Shown piece after piece: positions 1 through 9,172 of a DNA stretch of 64,000 bases; the stretch's first letter is position 1, and each line of letters begins with the position of its first letter. This stretch comes from Abyssibius alkaniclasticus. GTDB taxonomy: Bacteria; Pseudomonadota; Alphaproteobacteria; Rhodobacterales; Rhodobacteraceae. The stretch lies in the NCBI RefSeq assembly GCF_020447305.1, contig NZ_CP095732.1:2326501-2390500 (forward strand). Direction: 5' to 3'. A program made the position numbers and the translations under genes. Below the pieces are notes generated by a model. The model was not told where the DNA came from. It worked only from the letters and a program-made list of their open reading frames with translations, and searched no databases.

Positions 1-29
1 CGGGCGCGCCAAATCGCAAGATGGGGGAT

Positions 30-935
30 TCAGGCCAGCGGGTGTTTGGTCAGCACAAGGCTCTTGAGCGTTTCATCCAGCACATGCGTGTAAATCTCGG
101 TGGTTGACACATCGGCATGGCCCAGCAGCATCTGGATACTGCGCAGATCGGCGCCATTGGCCAGCAGATGCGTGGCAAAAGCATGGCGCAGCGTGTGGGG
201 CGACAGTTTTTCGTGGTTCAGCCCGGCGGCCAGCGCCACATCCTTGAGCAGCAGAAAAAAGCCGACCCGCGTAAAATGCCCCGCCTTGGCGCGTGACGGG
301 AACAGCGCGCGTGATTTCTGGTGCTTTTCGGCCAGCTGCGCATCGCGCGCCACAAGCCATTCGGCCAGCGCCGCCTGGGCCGGTGGCGACAGCGGCACCA
401 TGCGCTCGCGCCCGCCCTTGCCGCGCACCAGCAGCATGGCCGGGTTGCCGCGCGCTGCTGCTTCGGGCAGGGCGACCAGTTCGGAAACCCGCATTCCCGT
501 GGCATAGAGCAGTTCAAACAGGCAGGTATTGCGCGCACGTTCATGCGCGCTGCGCCCATATCTGCGGGCCGCTGCAAGCAAAGCCTCGACCTCGACAAGG
601 CTCAGGGTTTTGGGCAGGCGTGTGCTGGCCCCGGGGCCACGAAGCTCTCCTGCCGGATTGTCGCCGCGCCAGCCTTCCTGAAACACGAAACGGTAGAATT
701 GCCGGATGGATGACAGCCTGCGCGCGCGCGTGCTGGGCGCCAGCCCGTTGCCTGCCAGGGCTGAAAGATAGCCTTCAATATCGGCGCGGCTGGCCCCTGC
801 CAGCGTGGTGGCACCAAGATGGGCGCTGAAATCTTCAAGGTCATGGCGATAGGCGGAAAGCGTGTTGGCCGCCGCCCCGGCTTCGGCGGCAATGGCTGAC
901 AGGAAGGCGCCAACCCAATTTGCGCCGCTGGCCAT
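30..935 (-). CDS. xerD: Tyrosine recombinase XerD
   Basis: Site-specific recombinase that with XerC resolves chromosome dimers at dif. The 301-residue protein has an N-terminal SAM-like core-binding domain (GAFLSAIAAEAGAAANTLSAY, about residues 8-90) and a C-terminal catalytic domain with ATGMRVSELV (first Arg), HTLRHAFATHLL (His-x-x-Arg), LGHADVSTT and the Tyr nucleophile in EIYTHVL. A longer frame extends to 1019, but ATG at 933-935 overlaps the TGA of the upstream gene (TGATG), which supports this start. Length and the YTHVLDETLKSLV tail fit the housekeeping XerC/XerD group better than phage integrases; D rather than C is chosen from general resemblance and is the less certain part. Confidence 0.88.
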   Translation of the reverse strand: MASGANWVGAFLSAIAAEAGAAANTLSAYRHDLEDFSAHLGATTLAGASRADIEGYLSALAGNGLAPSTRARRLSSIRQFYRFVFQEGWRGDNPAGELRGPGASTRLPKTLSLVEVEALLAAARRYGRSAHERARNTCLFELLYATGMRVSELVALPEAAARGNPAMLLVRGKGGRERMVPLSPPAQAALAEWLVARDAQLAEKHQKSRALFPSRAKAGHFTRVGFFLLLKDVALAAGLNHEKLSPHTLRHAFATHLLANGADLRSIQMLLGHADVSTTEIYTHVLDETLKSLVLTKHPLA

Positions 936-2485
936 CAGGCGCCCGCCCGTTCCAGAAGCAAGAGCTGCACGGCAAGGCGGCGGGCCGGAATTTCCTGCCC
1001 GGCCTGGCGCAGCAGCCACAGGCCGAGTTCAATATCGGCCGGGCCGGTATCGGCCCCCTTGGCCAGCAGGTCCAGCGCCATCAGAACGGCAGGGGCCTGC
1101 TGGCCGGACTGGAGCAGCGCCCGTGCGGCATCGGTTCGGGCATGTTGCGGCGTCTGCCCGGTAAAGGCGGCATGAACGGCGCGCATCAGGGGGGCGTTCG
1201 GTGCGCTTTCGGCGCGCATCTCATTGCCCACATAAATGCGGCGGGCAAGCTCCAGCGCGGTATCATCCTGGGCCATCTGCTCATACCAAAGCGGCGCATC
1301 AGCCCCGGCAAGCAGCAACAGGCGCTGAATGTTTTCGGCAACGGGTTCCAGCGGGGCCGAGGGCGGGCGCATGGCCAGTTGCGGGGCAAATTCATAGGCC
1401 AGGGCCGTCATCAGGCTTGGCTCGGCAAAGGCGGTAAAGGCGCGTTTCATGGCCAGCGCCAGCACGGTATCGTCATCCTCGGCCAGGGCTGCATCCAGTG
1501 CCTGCACGGCTGCGGCCCGCCCCCATATACCCCCGGACGCGGCGGGGCGCCCGCCGCGATAGATGGCGAAAAGCAGCGGCGGCGTAATCGCAGCGGTTTC
1601 AACCAGACGTTCGGCTGCATCCATGCGCTGGCGCAGCGGCGTTGAAAGCGCAAGATCGACAAACAGATAGGGTGGCGCAATGCGGCCAAGCGGGCGGGGC
1701 AAGGCAAGCGATTCGCGCAAGGCAAAGTCGATCGGGGTCATCGGAACGGGAAAGGGCGGGTTGTCATCATCCTCGAACAGGGCCGGGTCGAGAAAGCGGA
1801 TCATCAGATCGGCGCGCGAATCGCTCAGCTCGCCCAAAGCCGCACCCAATGAAACCGATGTGGCCGCGGCGTTCCAATCGCCCGCGCGCGCCAGACAGAT
1901 GGCGCGGATCGACAGGTCTTCGGCCAGGCCGGGGGTTTTGCGCAACGCCTCGCAAGGTGCAACCGTGCGCCCCACAAGAAGCGAAATTTCAAACCAGCGG
2001 CGAAACAGTTCCGTCTCGTCCGGATTGGCCAGCACGATCAGGGTTTCAGCCTCGTCAAGCGCACCCATCGCAAAAAGCTGGTCGACACGCGCCAGCAAAA
2101 CGCTGGTAGAAGCATCGGCCCCCAAAGGCGGGTTGGCCTGAGCCAGCACAAGGCGGCGAAACAGGGCATTGGCCTCGGGCAGGGTTGAGGGCCGAAAGCC
2201 ATTTATGCGCGCAATCGCATCTTCTGCCGAAGCATCGCCCCACATATCGGGCGAAAACCCGGCCAGCGACGACGCGATCAGCCCGACCGATTCACGGTCG
2301 AGATTTTCAAGCGGGGTGACGCGCACTATGTCATCTGCCGGAAGGCGCGATTGTGTGGGCGGCGGAATGTAATAGCGCGGCGGATTTTCAATGGCGTTTG
2401 AAAGCCAGTCAATCGCCGAACTTGGCCCTTCGGCTGTCAGCGCCGTTGCGCACAGGCTGAACAGCAATGCAAGGCGGATGCGCAT
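935..2485 (-). CDS. Conserved secreted or periplasmic protein of unknown function
   Basis: I do not recognise a characterised family. The 516-residue product begins with a short positively charged n-region and hydrophobic stretch (MRIRLALLFSLCATALTAEG), a plausible Sec signal peptide with cleavage near residue 18. The rest is rich in Ala and Leu helices spaced like TPR or Sel1-type solenoids (for example LARVDQLFAMGALDEAETLIVLAN), without a clear repeat consensus. It is translationally coupled at both ends: its ATG shares a base with the stop of a small membrane protein gene, and its TGA overlaps the xerD start. The three genes probably form one operon. No catalytic motif was seen. Confidence 0.75.
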   Translation of the reverse strand: MRIRLALLFSLCATALTAEGPSSAIDWLSNAIENPPRYYIPPPTQSRLPADDIVRVTPLENLDRESVGLIASSLAGFSPDMWGDASAEDAIARINGFRPSTLPEANALFRRLVLAQANPPLGADASTSVLLARVDQLFAMGALDEAETLIVLANPDETELFRRWFEISLLVGRTVAPCEALRKTPGLAEDLSIRAICLARAGDWNAAATSVSLGAALGELSDSRADLMIRFLDPALFEDDDNPPFPVPMTPIDFALRESLALPRPLGRIAPPYLFVDLALSTPLRQRMDAAERLVETAAITPPLLFAIYRGGRPAASGGIWGRAAAVQALDAALAEDDDTVLALAMKRAFTAFAEPSLMTALAYEFAPQLAMRPPSAPLEPVAENIQRLLLLAGADAPLWYEQMAQDDTALELARRIYVGNEMRAESAPNAPLMRAVHAAFTGQTPQHARTDAARALLQSGQQAPAVLMALDLLAKGADTGPADIELGLWLLRQAGQEIPARRLAVQLLLLERAGA

Positions 2486-2622
2486 TACAGGTTGGCCGGC
2501 TGCACCGGCACGGTAATTTCACGGCTGGGCGGTGGCAGTTCGAAAAGCAATGCATAGCCCGCGGTTACGGCGGCGCCAATCACTGCCAAAACGAAAATAT
2601 ATTTAATCAGCCTGCCTATCAC
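2485..2622 (-). CDS. Small single-pass membrane protein, 45 residues
   Basis: A short frame starting with GTG (complement of 2620-2622) encodes VIGRLIKYIFVLAVIGAAVTA... ending ...TVPVQPANL. Residues 5-28 form one hydrophobic helix, followed by a Pro-rich tail (FELPPPSREITVPVQ). A purine-rich AAAGAG lies about 10 bases before the GTG. The TAA shares its last base with the ATG of the 516-residue gene, so the two appear translationally coupled. The organisation (basic residues, one helix, PPSRE tail) resembles small conserved Rhodobacterales proteins found beside xerD, but I know no function. Confidence 0.65.
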   Translation of the reverse strand: MIGRLIKYIFVLAVIGAAVTAGYALLFELPPPSREITVPVQPANL

Positions 2623-2794
2623 GTCTGCTCTTTCTGCCCTAATGCTGTGGCGCTTGTTCTACATGGGGCTTGCCATGCACGGCCACAATGTTAAACGCTG
2701 CAAATGGCCGGGGTTTGCCCCGGCTCGAGCGCGCTGCTAATCTTAGCGAAGAATGGGCGTGGCGGCAATCATTCCCGGTGGCGGAGGCGCAGCA

Positions 2795-3364
2795 ATGGAT
2801 CGAACACGGCCAATCCTTGCCGATGGCACTTTAACCCAGACATTGGTGCTTGTAGGGCTGATGGGAGCGGGAAAATCCACCGTCGGGCGGCGGCTGGCCC
2901 ATGCGCTGAACGTTGATTTTGTCGACAGCGATGACGAAATTGTGAAAGCCGCCGGAATGCCGATTTCCGAAATTTTTGCGCGCCTTGGCGAGCCGCATTT
3001 CCGCGATGGCGAGCGTCGGGTGCTGGCGCGGCTGCTGCAAAGCCCACCGCATGTGCTGGCCACGGGTGGCGGGGCGTTTGTATCGCCGGAAAACCGCGAG
3101 ATTATTGCCGCGCATGGCGTGTCGATCTGGCTGCGCGCCGATCTGGAAACCCTGTGGGACCGTGTGCGCAGCCGGCCCGGGCGGCCCCTGCTGGAGCAAG
3201 ATGAACCCAAAGCCGCGCTGGCTGCGCTGCTTGCCGCCCGCACGCCCGCCTATGCCAAGGCTGATTACGAGGTGACAAGCCATATGAACAATTCCCACGA
3301 GGTTGTGGTGCAAGACATATTTGCGCTGCTCAAGGCCCAAAGCGAGGCGATAGATGCGCGTTAA
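2795..3364 (+). CDS. aroK: Shikimate kinase
   Basis: Phosphorylates shikimate to shikimate 3-phosphate with ATP in the chorismate pathway. The 189-residue protein shows the Walker A loop GLMGAGKSTVG, the substrate-binding DSDDEI, FRDGERRVL, the TGGGAF loop and the lid segment RSRPGRPLL. A frame open from 2753 would add 14 residues, but GGAGG at 2783-2787 lies 7 bases before ATG 2795, which decides the start. aroB begins inside its 3' end (11-base overlap), the usual coupled aroK-aroB pair. A 7-bp GC hairpin at 2707-2724 lies upstream in the divergent spacer; it has no T-run. Confidence 0.96.
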   Translation: MDRTRPILADGTLTQTLVLVGLMGAGKSTVGRRLAHALNVDFVDSDDEIVKAAGMPISEIFARLGEPHFRDGERRVLARLLQSPPHVLATGGGAFVSPENREIIAAHGVSIWLRADLETLWDRVRSRPGRPLLEQDEPKAALAALLAARTPAYAKADYEVTSHMNNSHEVVVQDIFALLKAQSEAIDAR

Positions 3365-4472
3365 AACCATTCATGTGCCGCTGGGCGATCGTGCCTATGA
3401 CATTGCCATCGGCCCGGGCCTTCTGGCACAGGCAGGCGCGCATCTGGCCCCGTTCTTGCGCCGCAAACGGGTGTTTGTCGTGACCGAGGACCGGGTTGCC
3501 GCCCTGCACCTGAAAGCCCTGACGGCCGGGTTGGATGCGGACGGCGTGCAATCTGCCGTGCTGAGCCTGCCGCCGGGGGAAAGCACCAAAAGCTGGGCAC
3601 AGTTGCAGGTGGTTGTCGAATGGCTGCTTGAACAGCGCGCCGAGCGGGGCGATATTGTCGTGGCCTTCGGTGGCGGGGTGATCGGTGATCTGGTTGGCTT
3701 TGCCGCCGCGATATTGCGGCGTGGCGTCGGGTTTGTGCAAATCCCCACCAGCCTGTTGGCGCAGGTCGACAGCTCGGTCGGGGGCAAGACCGGAATAAAT
3801 TCGCCGCAAGGCAAAAACCTGATCGGGGCCTTCCACCAGCCGCGCCTTGTGCTGGCCGATATCGACGTGCTGGCCACCCTGCCGGGGCGCGATTTTCTGG
3901 CAGGCTATGGCGAGGTGGTCAAATACGGCCTGCTGGGCGATGCGGCGTTTTTTGACTGGCTCGAAGCCAATGGCCCGGCGCTGGCGGCAGGCGATGTGGC
4001 CGCGCGGATCGAGGCCGTTGCCAAAGCCTGCCAGATGAAGGCCGATATTGTCGTGGCCGATGAGCATGAACACGGCGAGCGCGCCTTGTTGAACCTTGGC
4101 CATACATTCGGCCATGCACTGGAGGCGGCGACCGGCTATTCGGCGCGGTTGTTGCATGGGGAAGCTGTGGCCATTGGCTGTGCGTTGGCCTTTGAGCTTT
4201 CGCAAAGGCTTGGCCATTGCAGCCAGGAAGCCCCCAGCCGTTTGCGCGCGCATTTGCAGGCAATGGGCATGAAGCGCGACCTTGCCGATATTGCCGGTGA
4301 TCTGCCCGATGCTGACGGGCTGATCGCACTGATGGGGCAGGATAAAAAGGTCGTTGACGGGCGTATCGCCTTTATTCTGGCGCGCGGTATTGGCGCGGCG
4401 TTTGTGGCGCGCGATGTGGAAACGCGTGCGGTGCGCGCGCTACTGGCTGCGGCCCTGAAACAGCGCGCCTGA
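3354..4472 (+). CDS. aroB: 3-dehydroquinate synthase
   Basis: Converts DAHP to 3-dehydroquinate, the second step of the shikimate pathway, using NAD and a divalent metal. At 372 residues it has normal length. Visible motifs are the NAD-binding GGGVIGDLVGFAA, PTSLLAQVDSSVGGKTGIN, the substrate and metal region YGEVVKYGLL, and LNLGHTFGHALE with metal-binding His residues. The start overlaps the aroK end by 11 bases. The 3' end overlaps the convergent EamA gene by 33 bases. Confidence 0.97.
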   Translation: MRVKTIHVPLGDRAYDIAIGPGLLAQAGAHLAPFLRRKRVFVVTEDRVAALHLKALTAGLDADGVQSAVLSLPPGESTKSWAQLQVVVEWLLEQRAERGDIVVAFGGGVIGDLVGFAAAILRRGVGFVQIPTSLLAQVDSSVGGKTGINSPQGKNLIGAFHQPRLVLADIDVLATLPGRDFLAGYGEVVKYGLLGDAAFFDWLEANGPALAAGDVAARIEAVAKACQMKADIVVADEHEHGERALLNLGHTFGHALEAATGYSARLLHGEAVAIGCALAFELSQRLGHCSQEAPSRLRAHLQAMGMKRDLADIAGDLPDADGLIALMGQDKKVVDGRIAFILARGIGAAFVARDVETRAVRALLAAALKQRA

Positions 4473-5366
4473 GGCCAAAGCCACCCCGGTGCAGACCACC
4501 AGAATGCCGATGGTTTTGAAAATACCAATCGGTTCGGCCAGAAACACCCAAGCGCCGAGCGCGGCCAGCACCGGCACCAGCGCGCCAAAGGCGGCGGTTT
4601 TTGCCGCGCCGAAATGCTGCACGCAAAACAGATAGGTGAAGGTCGCCAGAAAACCCGAAAACACGCCTTGCAGCAGAATTTGCAGCGCAAGGGTTTGGGG
4701 CGGGATGCCTGAAAAATCCATCCCCTTCACCAGCCCGGCCACCAGAAAGGCAAGCGCCGACCAGAACACCATCATCGCGGCGGCCGGCACCACGGGCAGG
4801 GCACGGGCGCGAAACCGCACCGTATAGGCGGCCCAGCAGCCTGAAGCGCCCAAAAACAGCAAATGCCCGCGCCAGCGGCCATCTTCGGCCTGAATGATCG
4901 CCTCGTAGCCACCCACGGCGAGCGCGCCAAACACGATTAGGCCAAGGCCAAGCAGCCGTGCGCGGCTGAATTTCTCGGCCAGAAAAACCGCGCTCATCCC
5001 CGCCACCCAGACGGGCAGCATGGAGGGGGCGAAAATGCCGCTATCGGCCACCGGGGCAAAACTGAGCCCGCCCACCAGCAAAAGCACAAAGACAAAGCCA
5101 CCGATAAAGGCGATCAGCACGACATCGAGCCAGTTTTGGCCCCTGGGCAAAATGCCGTGGCGCAGCAGGACCGGGGCAAACAGAATGGCGGCCGTGCCAA
5201 AGCGCATCAGCCCCACTTCGATGGGGCCAAAGCTTTGGCCAACCGCCGCGCGGGCCGAAACCAGAAAGCTCGCCCAGATCGCCAATGTCAGCGCAAGCAC
5301 AAGCGGCGGGCCAAACGCCCCTAGCCGCTGCACGACGCCCCGCCAAGCACGCAGAACTTGGCGCAA
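4440..5366 (-). CDS. EamA/DMT-superfamily transporter
   Basis: Predicted inner-membrane metabolite exporter of 308 residues with about ten hydrophobic helices arranged as two EamA repeats (for example LVLALTLAIWASFLVSARAA at the start, and ALVPVLAALGAWVFLAEP near the end, a common EamA signature region). Substrate unknown. Its 5' end overlaps the last 46 bases of the upstream radical SAM gene, so either the two are coupled or the true start is a later GTG about 10 residues downstream; no strong ribosome-binding site decides this. Its tail overlaps aroB convergently. Confidence 0.85.
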   Translation of the reverse strand: MRQVLRAWRGVVQRLGAFGPPLVLALTLAIWASFLVSARAAVGQSFGPIEVGLMRFGTAAILFAPVLLRHGILPRGQNWLDVVLIAFIGGFVFVLLLVGGLSFAPVADSGIFAPSMLPVWVAGMSAVFLAEKFSRARLLGLGLIVFGALAVGGYEAIIQAEDGRWRGHLLFLGASGCWAAYTVRFRARALPVVPAAAMMVFWSALAFLVAGLVKGMDFSGIPPQTLALQILLQGVFSGFLATFTYLFCVQHFGAAKTAAFGALVPVLAALGAWVFLAEPIGIFKTIGILVVCTGVALASGALFQGRSQ

Positions 5367-6274
5367 TGCCGGTGGTTGAGTGCGACGGGCCTTGAGGCTG
5401 CGGCCAGCGTTTCGCCCAGCTCAAACTGCGGGTCATAGGGCAGCAGCGTGCAGGCCAGAACGGCGGGCGTATCGGCCCCTTTGCGTTTGACGACCATGCG
5501 CGCGCTGGCGCACATCACATCATTCGGGTTCTTGCCAAGGATCGACCAGCAGGCGGTGGTGATTTCCGGCACGTCCACGCGTTCATCCATTTCGGGAAAC
5601 AGCACCAGTGCGCCGGGGCTGGCGGCGTTGATGGCAAACCGCTCATCGGCAAACAGCCGGGCAAAGCCTGCGCGCGCCTCGGCATCGCTTTCGCCCCAGA
5701 TCGTGCGCGCGGCAACCGACATGGTAAAGCCGTTGTCGCGCAGCCAGCGCATTCCCTGCAACGATACGGCATAGCTTCCCTTGCCGCGCATGGCGTCATG
5801 CTCATCGGCACGATGATGGTCGAGCGAGACGCGCAGCGTCATGTGCGCGCCATAGCGCTTGTTCAGTTCCAGCAGCCCCGCCCGGACCGATTTGCGCTGC
5901 ATCGGCAGCATGGCATTGGTCAGGATCAGCACCCGCAGCCCACGCGACAGCGCCGCTTCGGCCATTGCGATCATGTCGGGGTTCATGAAGGGTTCACCCC
6001 CCGTGAAGCCGATCTCTTCCAGCGGCGCGTTCAGTGCTTCGGCCTCGTCAAGATAGCGCCCCACTTCGCCGGCGGTCAGATAGACCAGCGCGTCATTGGT
6101 GGGCGAGCTTTCGATATAGCAATTCTGGCAGGTGATATTGCACAGCGTGCCGGTATTGAACCACAGGGTGTGCAGCCCGGCCAAAGCCACTGTGGCGCGG
6201 TCCTCTCCCTTTGCGGTCAGCGCCGGGTCTTCAAACTTGCCGCGCGGCAGGGTGGGTGGGGTCATCTGGTTCAT
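5321..6274 (-). CDS. Radical SAM protein of unknown substrate
   Basis: A 317-residue protein with the 4Fe-4S motif CNITCQNC (CxxxCxxC, about residues 45-52), the SAM-binding GFTGGEPFMNPD and a TIM-barrel pattern. A C-terminal cysteine cluster (CAKFCVLGGASCSG), with further Cys in CWSILG, CASARM and CTLL, suggests an auxiliary cluster like those of SPASM/twitch-type enzymes, but spacing does not match a subfamily I can name. It may modify a peptide or small molecule; no precursor peptide gene is visible next to it. The only apparent partner is the coupled EamA exporter downstream. Confidence 0.85.
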   Translation of the reverse strand: MNQMTPPTLPRGKFEDPALTAKGEDRATVALAGLHTLWFNTGTLCNITCQNCYIESSPTNDALVYLTAGEVGRYLDEAEALNAPLEEIGFTGGEPFMNPDMIAMAEAALSRGLRVLILTNAMLPMQRKSVRAGLLELNKRYGAHMTLRVSLDHHRADEHDAMRGKGSYAVSLQGMRWLRDNGFTMSVAARTIWGESDAEARAGFARLFADERFAINAASPGALVLFPEMDERVDVPEITTACWSILGKNPNDVMCASARMVVKRKGADTPAVLACTLLPYDPQFELGETLAAASRPVALNHRHCAKFCVLGGASCSG

Positions 6275-6367
6275 GCAAATCCTATATCTGTTGCCGGGCA
6301 GATTGCGCTGCGCAAGGTGGCATCGTCAAGCGATGCACCGCGCAATTTGCACCACATCTGCGTGAGC

Positions 6368-8332
6368 TTAGGGGGTGGGGTTGGCCAGCATCCACATGGG
6401 CCCGCCACGCCAGCGCGGAAATCCATAGCCGTTGACCATCACGACATCGATGTCATCGGCGCTGTTGGCAATGCCTTCGGTTAGAATGGCGCGGCCTTCG
6501 CCTTGCATGGCGGCAAGGATACGGCCCATGATTGCCGTTTCCTCAAAACGGCGCGGCACGATGCCCGCTTCACGGCGATACCGCGCAATCAGCGCGGCGG
6601 TGTCCGGTGCGGGTTCGGGGGTTTTGCCATCGGGATAGGCATACCACCCGCCCTTGGTTTTGCGGCCCAGACGGCCCGCTTCGACCAGCCAGTCGGCAAT
6701 GGGAATATAGCGCTGCGCCGAATTGCGCGTGGCGGCCTGTCGCTTGCGCATCGCATAAGAAATTTCGAGCCCCGAAAGATCTTGCATTTCAAACACGCCC
6801 ATCGGAAACCCGAAGCCACGCATGGCGGCGTCGATATCGGCAGGGCTTGCGCCATCGGCCAGAATATATTCGCATTCCCGCCGATAGGCCGACATGATGC
6901 GATTGCCGATAAACCCGTCGCACACGCCCGCGCGCACAGCCACCTTGCCCAATGCCCTGGCCAGCGCAAAACCCGTGGCGAGGGTTTCAGGTGCCGTGGC
7001 ATTCGTTTCAACCACCTCCAGCAGCTTCATGATATGGGCGGGGGCAAAGAAATGCAGGCCAAGCAGGCGGGCGGGCTGGGCAAGCGTTGCCGCCAGCGCA
7101 TTCAGGTCGAGATAGGACGTATTGCTGGCCAAAATCGCCTCGGGCGCGCAATGGGCTTCCAGCGCGGTAAAGACGGCGCGCTTGATGTCGAAATCCTCAA
7201 ACACGGCCTCGATGACAAGGTCGCAAGGGGCGAGGGCGGCATAATCGGTGCTGGTCTGGAATGTGTTCAGCAGGGCCGCGGTATCGGGGATGAGCCCGCG
7301 TGATTGCGCCGCGTCAAGGTTGTGTCTGACCAGCGCGGCCCCCTTGGTGGCTGCGCTTTCATCCCGCTCGATCAGCGTGACCGGATAGCCCGCCATAAGC
7401 AGCGCCGTGGCAATGCCGCTGCCCATTGTGCCGCCGCCGATAACGCCGGTGTTTGAAGTTGCGCGCGGCTGGGCCGTGCCAAGCTGTTTGGGGCGCATGG
7501 CAGCGCGCTCGGCGCGGAACAGGTGGCGCAAGGCGGCAGATTCAGCCCCGTCGCGCAAGGCAATGAAGGCGGCGCGTTCCTGGGCCAGCGCCTTGTGTTC
7601 GGGCAGGCCTAGGCTGGTTTGGATGGTTTCAAGCGCCACAAGCGGGGCGGACTGGCCGCGCGTTTTGCGCCGGAGTGTTGCTGTCAGTGCCCCCCAGTCG
7701 GGCGGCTCCGGGGCCACACGCAGCCCCGTCGCGCCCGTCACCGCCGTTAAACCACGCGTGGCGATGTCTTGCGCAAGCGCCAGCGCATTGGTGGGCAGAT
7801 CATCGGCCAACGCATCGACCAGCCCGATTTCGGCGGCCTGCTTGCCGGTGATCGGCTTGCCATAGCAGATCATCTCAACCGCTTGTGCCACGCCAATGAC
7901 ACGCGGCAGGCGAAACGTGCCGCCCGCGCCGGGGATGAGCCCGAGCGAGACTTCGGGCAGGCCGAGCTGGCAATCGGGCGTGGCGATGCGCGCGTGGCAG
8001 GCAAGCGCCAGTTCCAACCCACCGCCAAGCGCCATGCCGTGCAGTGCCGCCAGCCACGGGGTATGGGCTGCGGCGATTTTGCCCAGCAGTTCGGCCAGCA
8101 GGGGCGCTTGGGCGGGGCGGCCGAATTCGGAAATATCGGCCCCCGCGCAAAATCCGCGCCCTTTGCCGACAAGGATAACGGCCTTGATCTTCGTGTCGGC
8201 CTCGATCGCCGCTGCCGCATCCCACAATGCCTGGCGCAGCGCCTGGCCGGCGGCGTTGACCGGCGGCGCGTTCAGCGAAACGCGGGCGATAGCGCCAAGC
8301 AGTTCCACCGTTACCGGGCTTAGGCCAGCCAT
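6368..8332 (-). CDS. Bifunctional enoyl-CoA hydratase/3-hydroxyacyl-CoA dehydrogenase (FadJ/FadB-like)
   Basis: A 654-residue fusion. Residues 1-190 are a crotonase domain with both catalytic glutamates: E107 in GGGLELAL and E127 in GLPEVSLGLIPGAGG. Residues 295-480 are the NAD-binding HAD domain (VIGGGTMGSGIATA) with ASNTSYLD, HFFAPAHIMKLLEVV and GFIGNRI; C-terminal HAD repeats follow. It overlaps the 3' end of kynB by 13 bases, so the pair is co-transcribed and diverges from the tryptophan operon. Context suggests hydration and oxidation of the CoA intermediates after anthranilate ring cleavage, although a general fatty-acid role is possible. Confidence 0.9.
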   Translation of the reverse strand: MAGLSPVTVELLGAIARVSLNAPPVNAAGQALRQALWDAAAAIEADTKIKAVILVGKGRGFCAGADISEFGRPAQAPLLAELLGKIAAAHTPWLAALHGMALGGGLELALACHARIATPDCQLGLPEVSLGLIPGAGGTFRLPRVIGVAQAVEMICYGKPITGKQAAEIGLVDALADDLPTNALALAQDIATRGLTAVTGATGLRVAPEPPDWGALTATLRRKTRGQSAPLVALETIQTSLGLPEHKALAQERAAFIALRDGAESAALRHLFRAERAAMRPKQLGTAQPRATSNTGVIGGGTMGSGIATALLMAGYPVTLIERDESAATKGAALVRHNLDAAQSRGLIPDTAALLNTFQTSTDYAALAPCDLVIEAVFEDFDIKRAVFTALEAHCAPEAILASNTSYLDLNALAATLAQPARLLGLHFFAPAHIMKLLEVVETNATAPETLATGFALARALGKVAVRAGVCDGFIGNRIMSAYRRECEYILADGASPADIDAAMRGFGFPMGVFEMQDLSGLEISYAMRKRQAATRNSAQRYIPIADWLVEAGRLGRKTKGGWYAYPDGKTPEPAPDTAALIARYRREAGIVPRRFEETAIMGRILAAMQGEGRAILTEGIANSADDIDVVMVNGYGFPRWRGGPMWMLANPTP

Positions 8333-9114
8333 GTGCGCACCATGTCGGATTTCGCATCGGCCAGCGGCGCGATGACGTTGAAATGGTGTTGATCGGGCGC
8401 AACGATGCTTGCCGTATCCGCCCCCAGCCCGTGCCAGATATTGGCCAGCAAGGCCGATTGGCGGATGAATTCCGGCCGTTCAGCCGCCCCCACCCAGCAG
8501 GTGAGGCGCGCAGCCTTTCGCGGCATCAACAGCGCGGGGCTTTCGGCACAGGCGGCGGTGAAGTCGAGCTTCAGATTGTCGTTCAGGCCGGTTTTCAGCA
8601 GCGGGCGCAGATCATGCACACCGCTGATCGACAGCACATGCCGAACGCGCGCGGCGGCGTTCATGGGCGTGTTTTCGCAGATCATCCGGCTGACCAGATG
8701 CCCGCCCGCTGAATGGCCCGACAGGTAGATCGGCCCGCCGACTTTCGCGGCTGCAAGGTCAATCGCGGCGGCAATTTGCAGGGTGATTTCGGCAATACGT
8801 GCCTGCGGTGCCAGCACATAACCGGGCAGGGCCACGGCGAAACCCTGTTCCAAAGCTCCGCCAGCCAGATGCGACCAGCTATCGCGGTCAAAGGCCTGCC
8901 AATAGCCGCCATGCACAAAAACCGCCAATCCGCGCGGGGTGCCCGCTGGCAGGAACAGATCGAGCGCCATGCGCGGATCATCGCCATAGGCCAGCACATT
9001 CGGCGGATGCGCGTTGCGAAACGCCGCCGCCTGCGCGGCCCATTCGGGCGCAAAACGTTCTGCATCCGGAATGTGGATGCCGTTGGCATAAGCGTCGTCC
9101 CAGTCGGTGATCAT
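8320..9114 (-). CDS. kynB: Kynurenine formamidase, alpha/beta-hydrolase type
   Basis: Predicted to hydrolyse N-formylkynurenine to kynurenine and formate. The 264-residue protein carries the oxyanion motif HGGYW (68-72), typical of this arylformamidase family, the nucleophile elbow GHSAG with Ser135, and a C-terminal PDQHHFNV region holding the candidate catalytic His. The frame is open far upstream to 9429, but ATG 9114 is preceded by AAAGG 6 bases away, so the shorter start is used. It is divergent from the operon containing kynA and kynU, which supports the assignment. The symbol is used for the function; this fold differs from the cyclase-like KynB of Pseudomonas. Confidence 0.85.
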   Translation of the reverse strand: MITDWDDAYANGIHIPDAERFAPEWAAQAAAFRNAHPPNVLAYGDDPRMALDLFLPAGTPRGLAVFVHGGYWQAFDRDSWSHLAGGALEQGFAVALPGYVLAPQARIAEITLQIAAAIDLAAAKVGGPIYLSGHSAGGHLVSRMICENTPMNAAARVRHVLSISGVHDLRPLLKTGLNDNLKLDFTAACAESPALLMPRKAARLTCWVGAAERPEFIRQSALLANIWHGLGADTASIVAPDQHHFNVIAPLADAKSDMVRTWLA

Positions 9115-9172
9115 CTGCGACCTTTCGTTTTCACCCAGCAAACGCCAGCCGGACAGTAAATTCAACTCCAAA

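Noticed and set aside
30-935. Tyrosine recombinase as an integrase of a mobile island
   Set aside because: Its length, motifs and placement in a housekeeping operon fit XerD; no attachment-site repeats or phage genes are adjacent.
2707-2724. GCCGGGG-TTTG-CCCCGGC hairpin as a terminator
   Set aside because: It lies between divergent genes and has no T-run; more likely incidental or part of a 5' leader.
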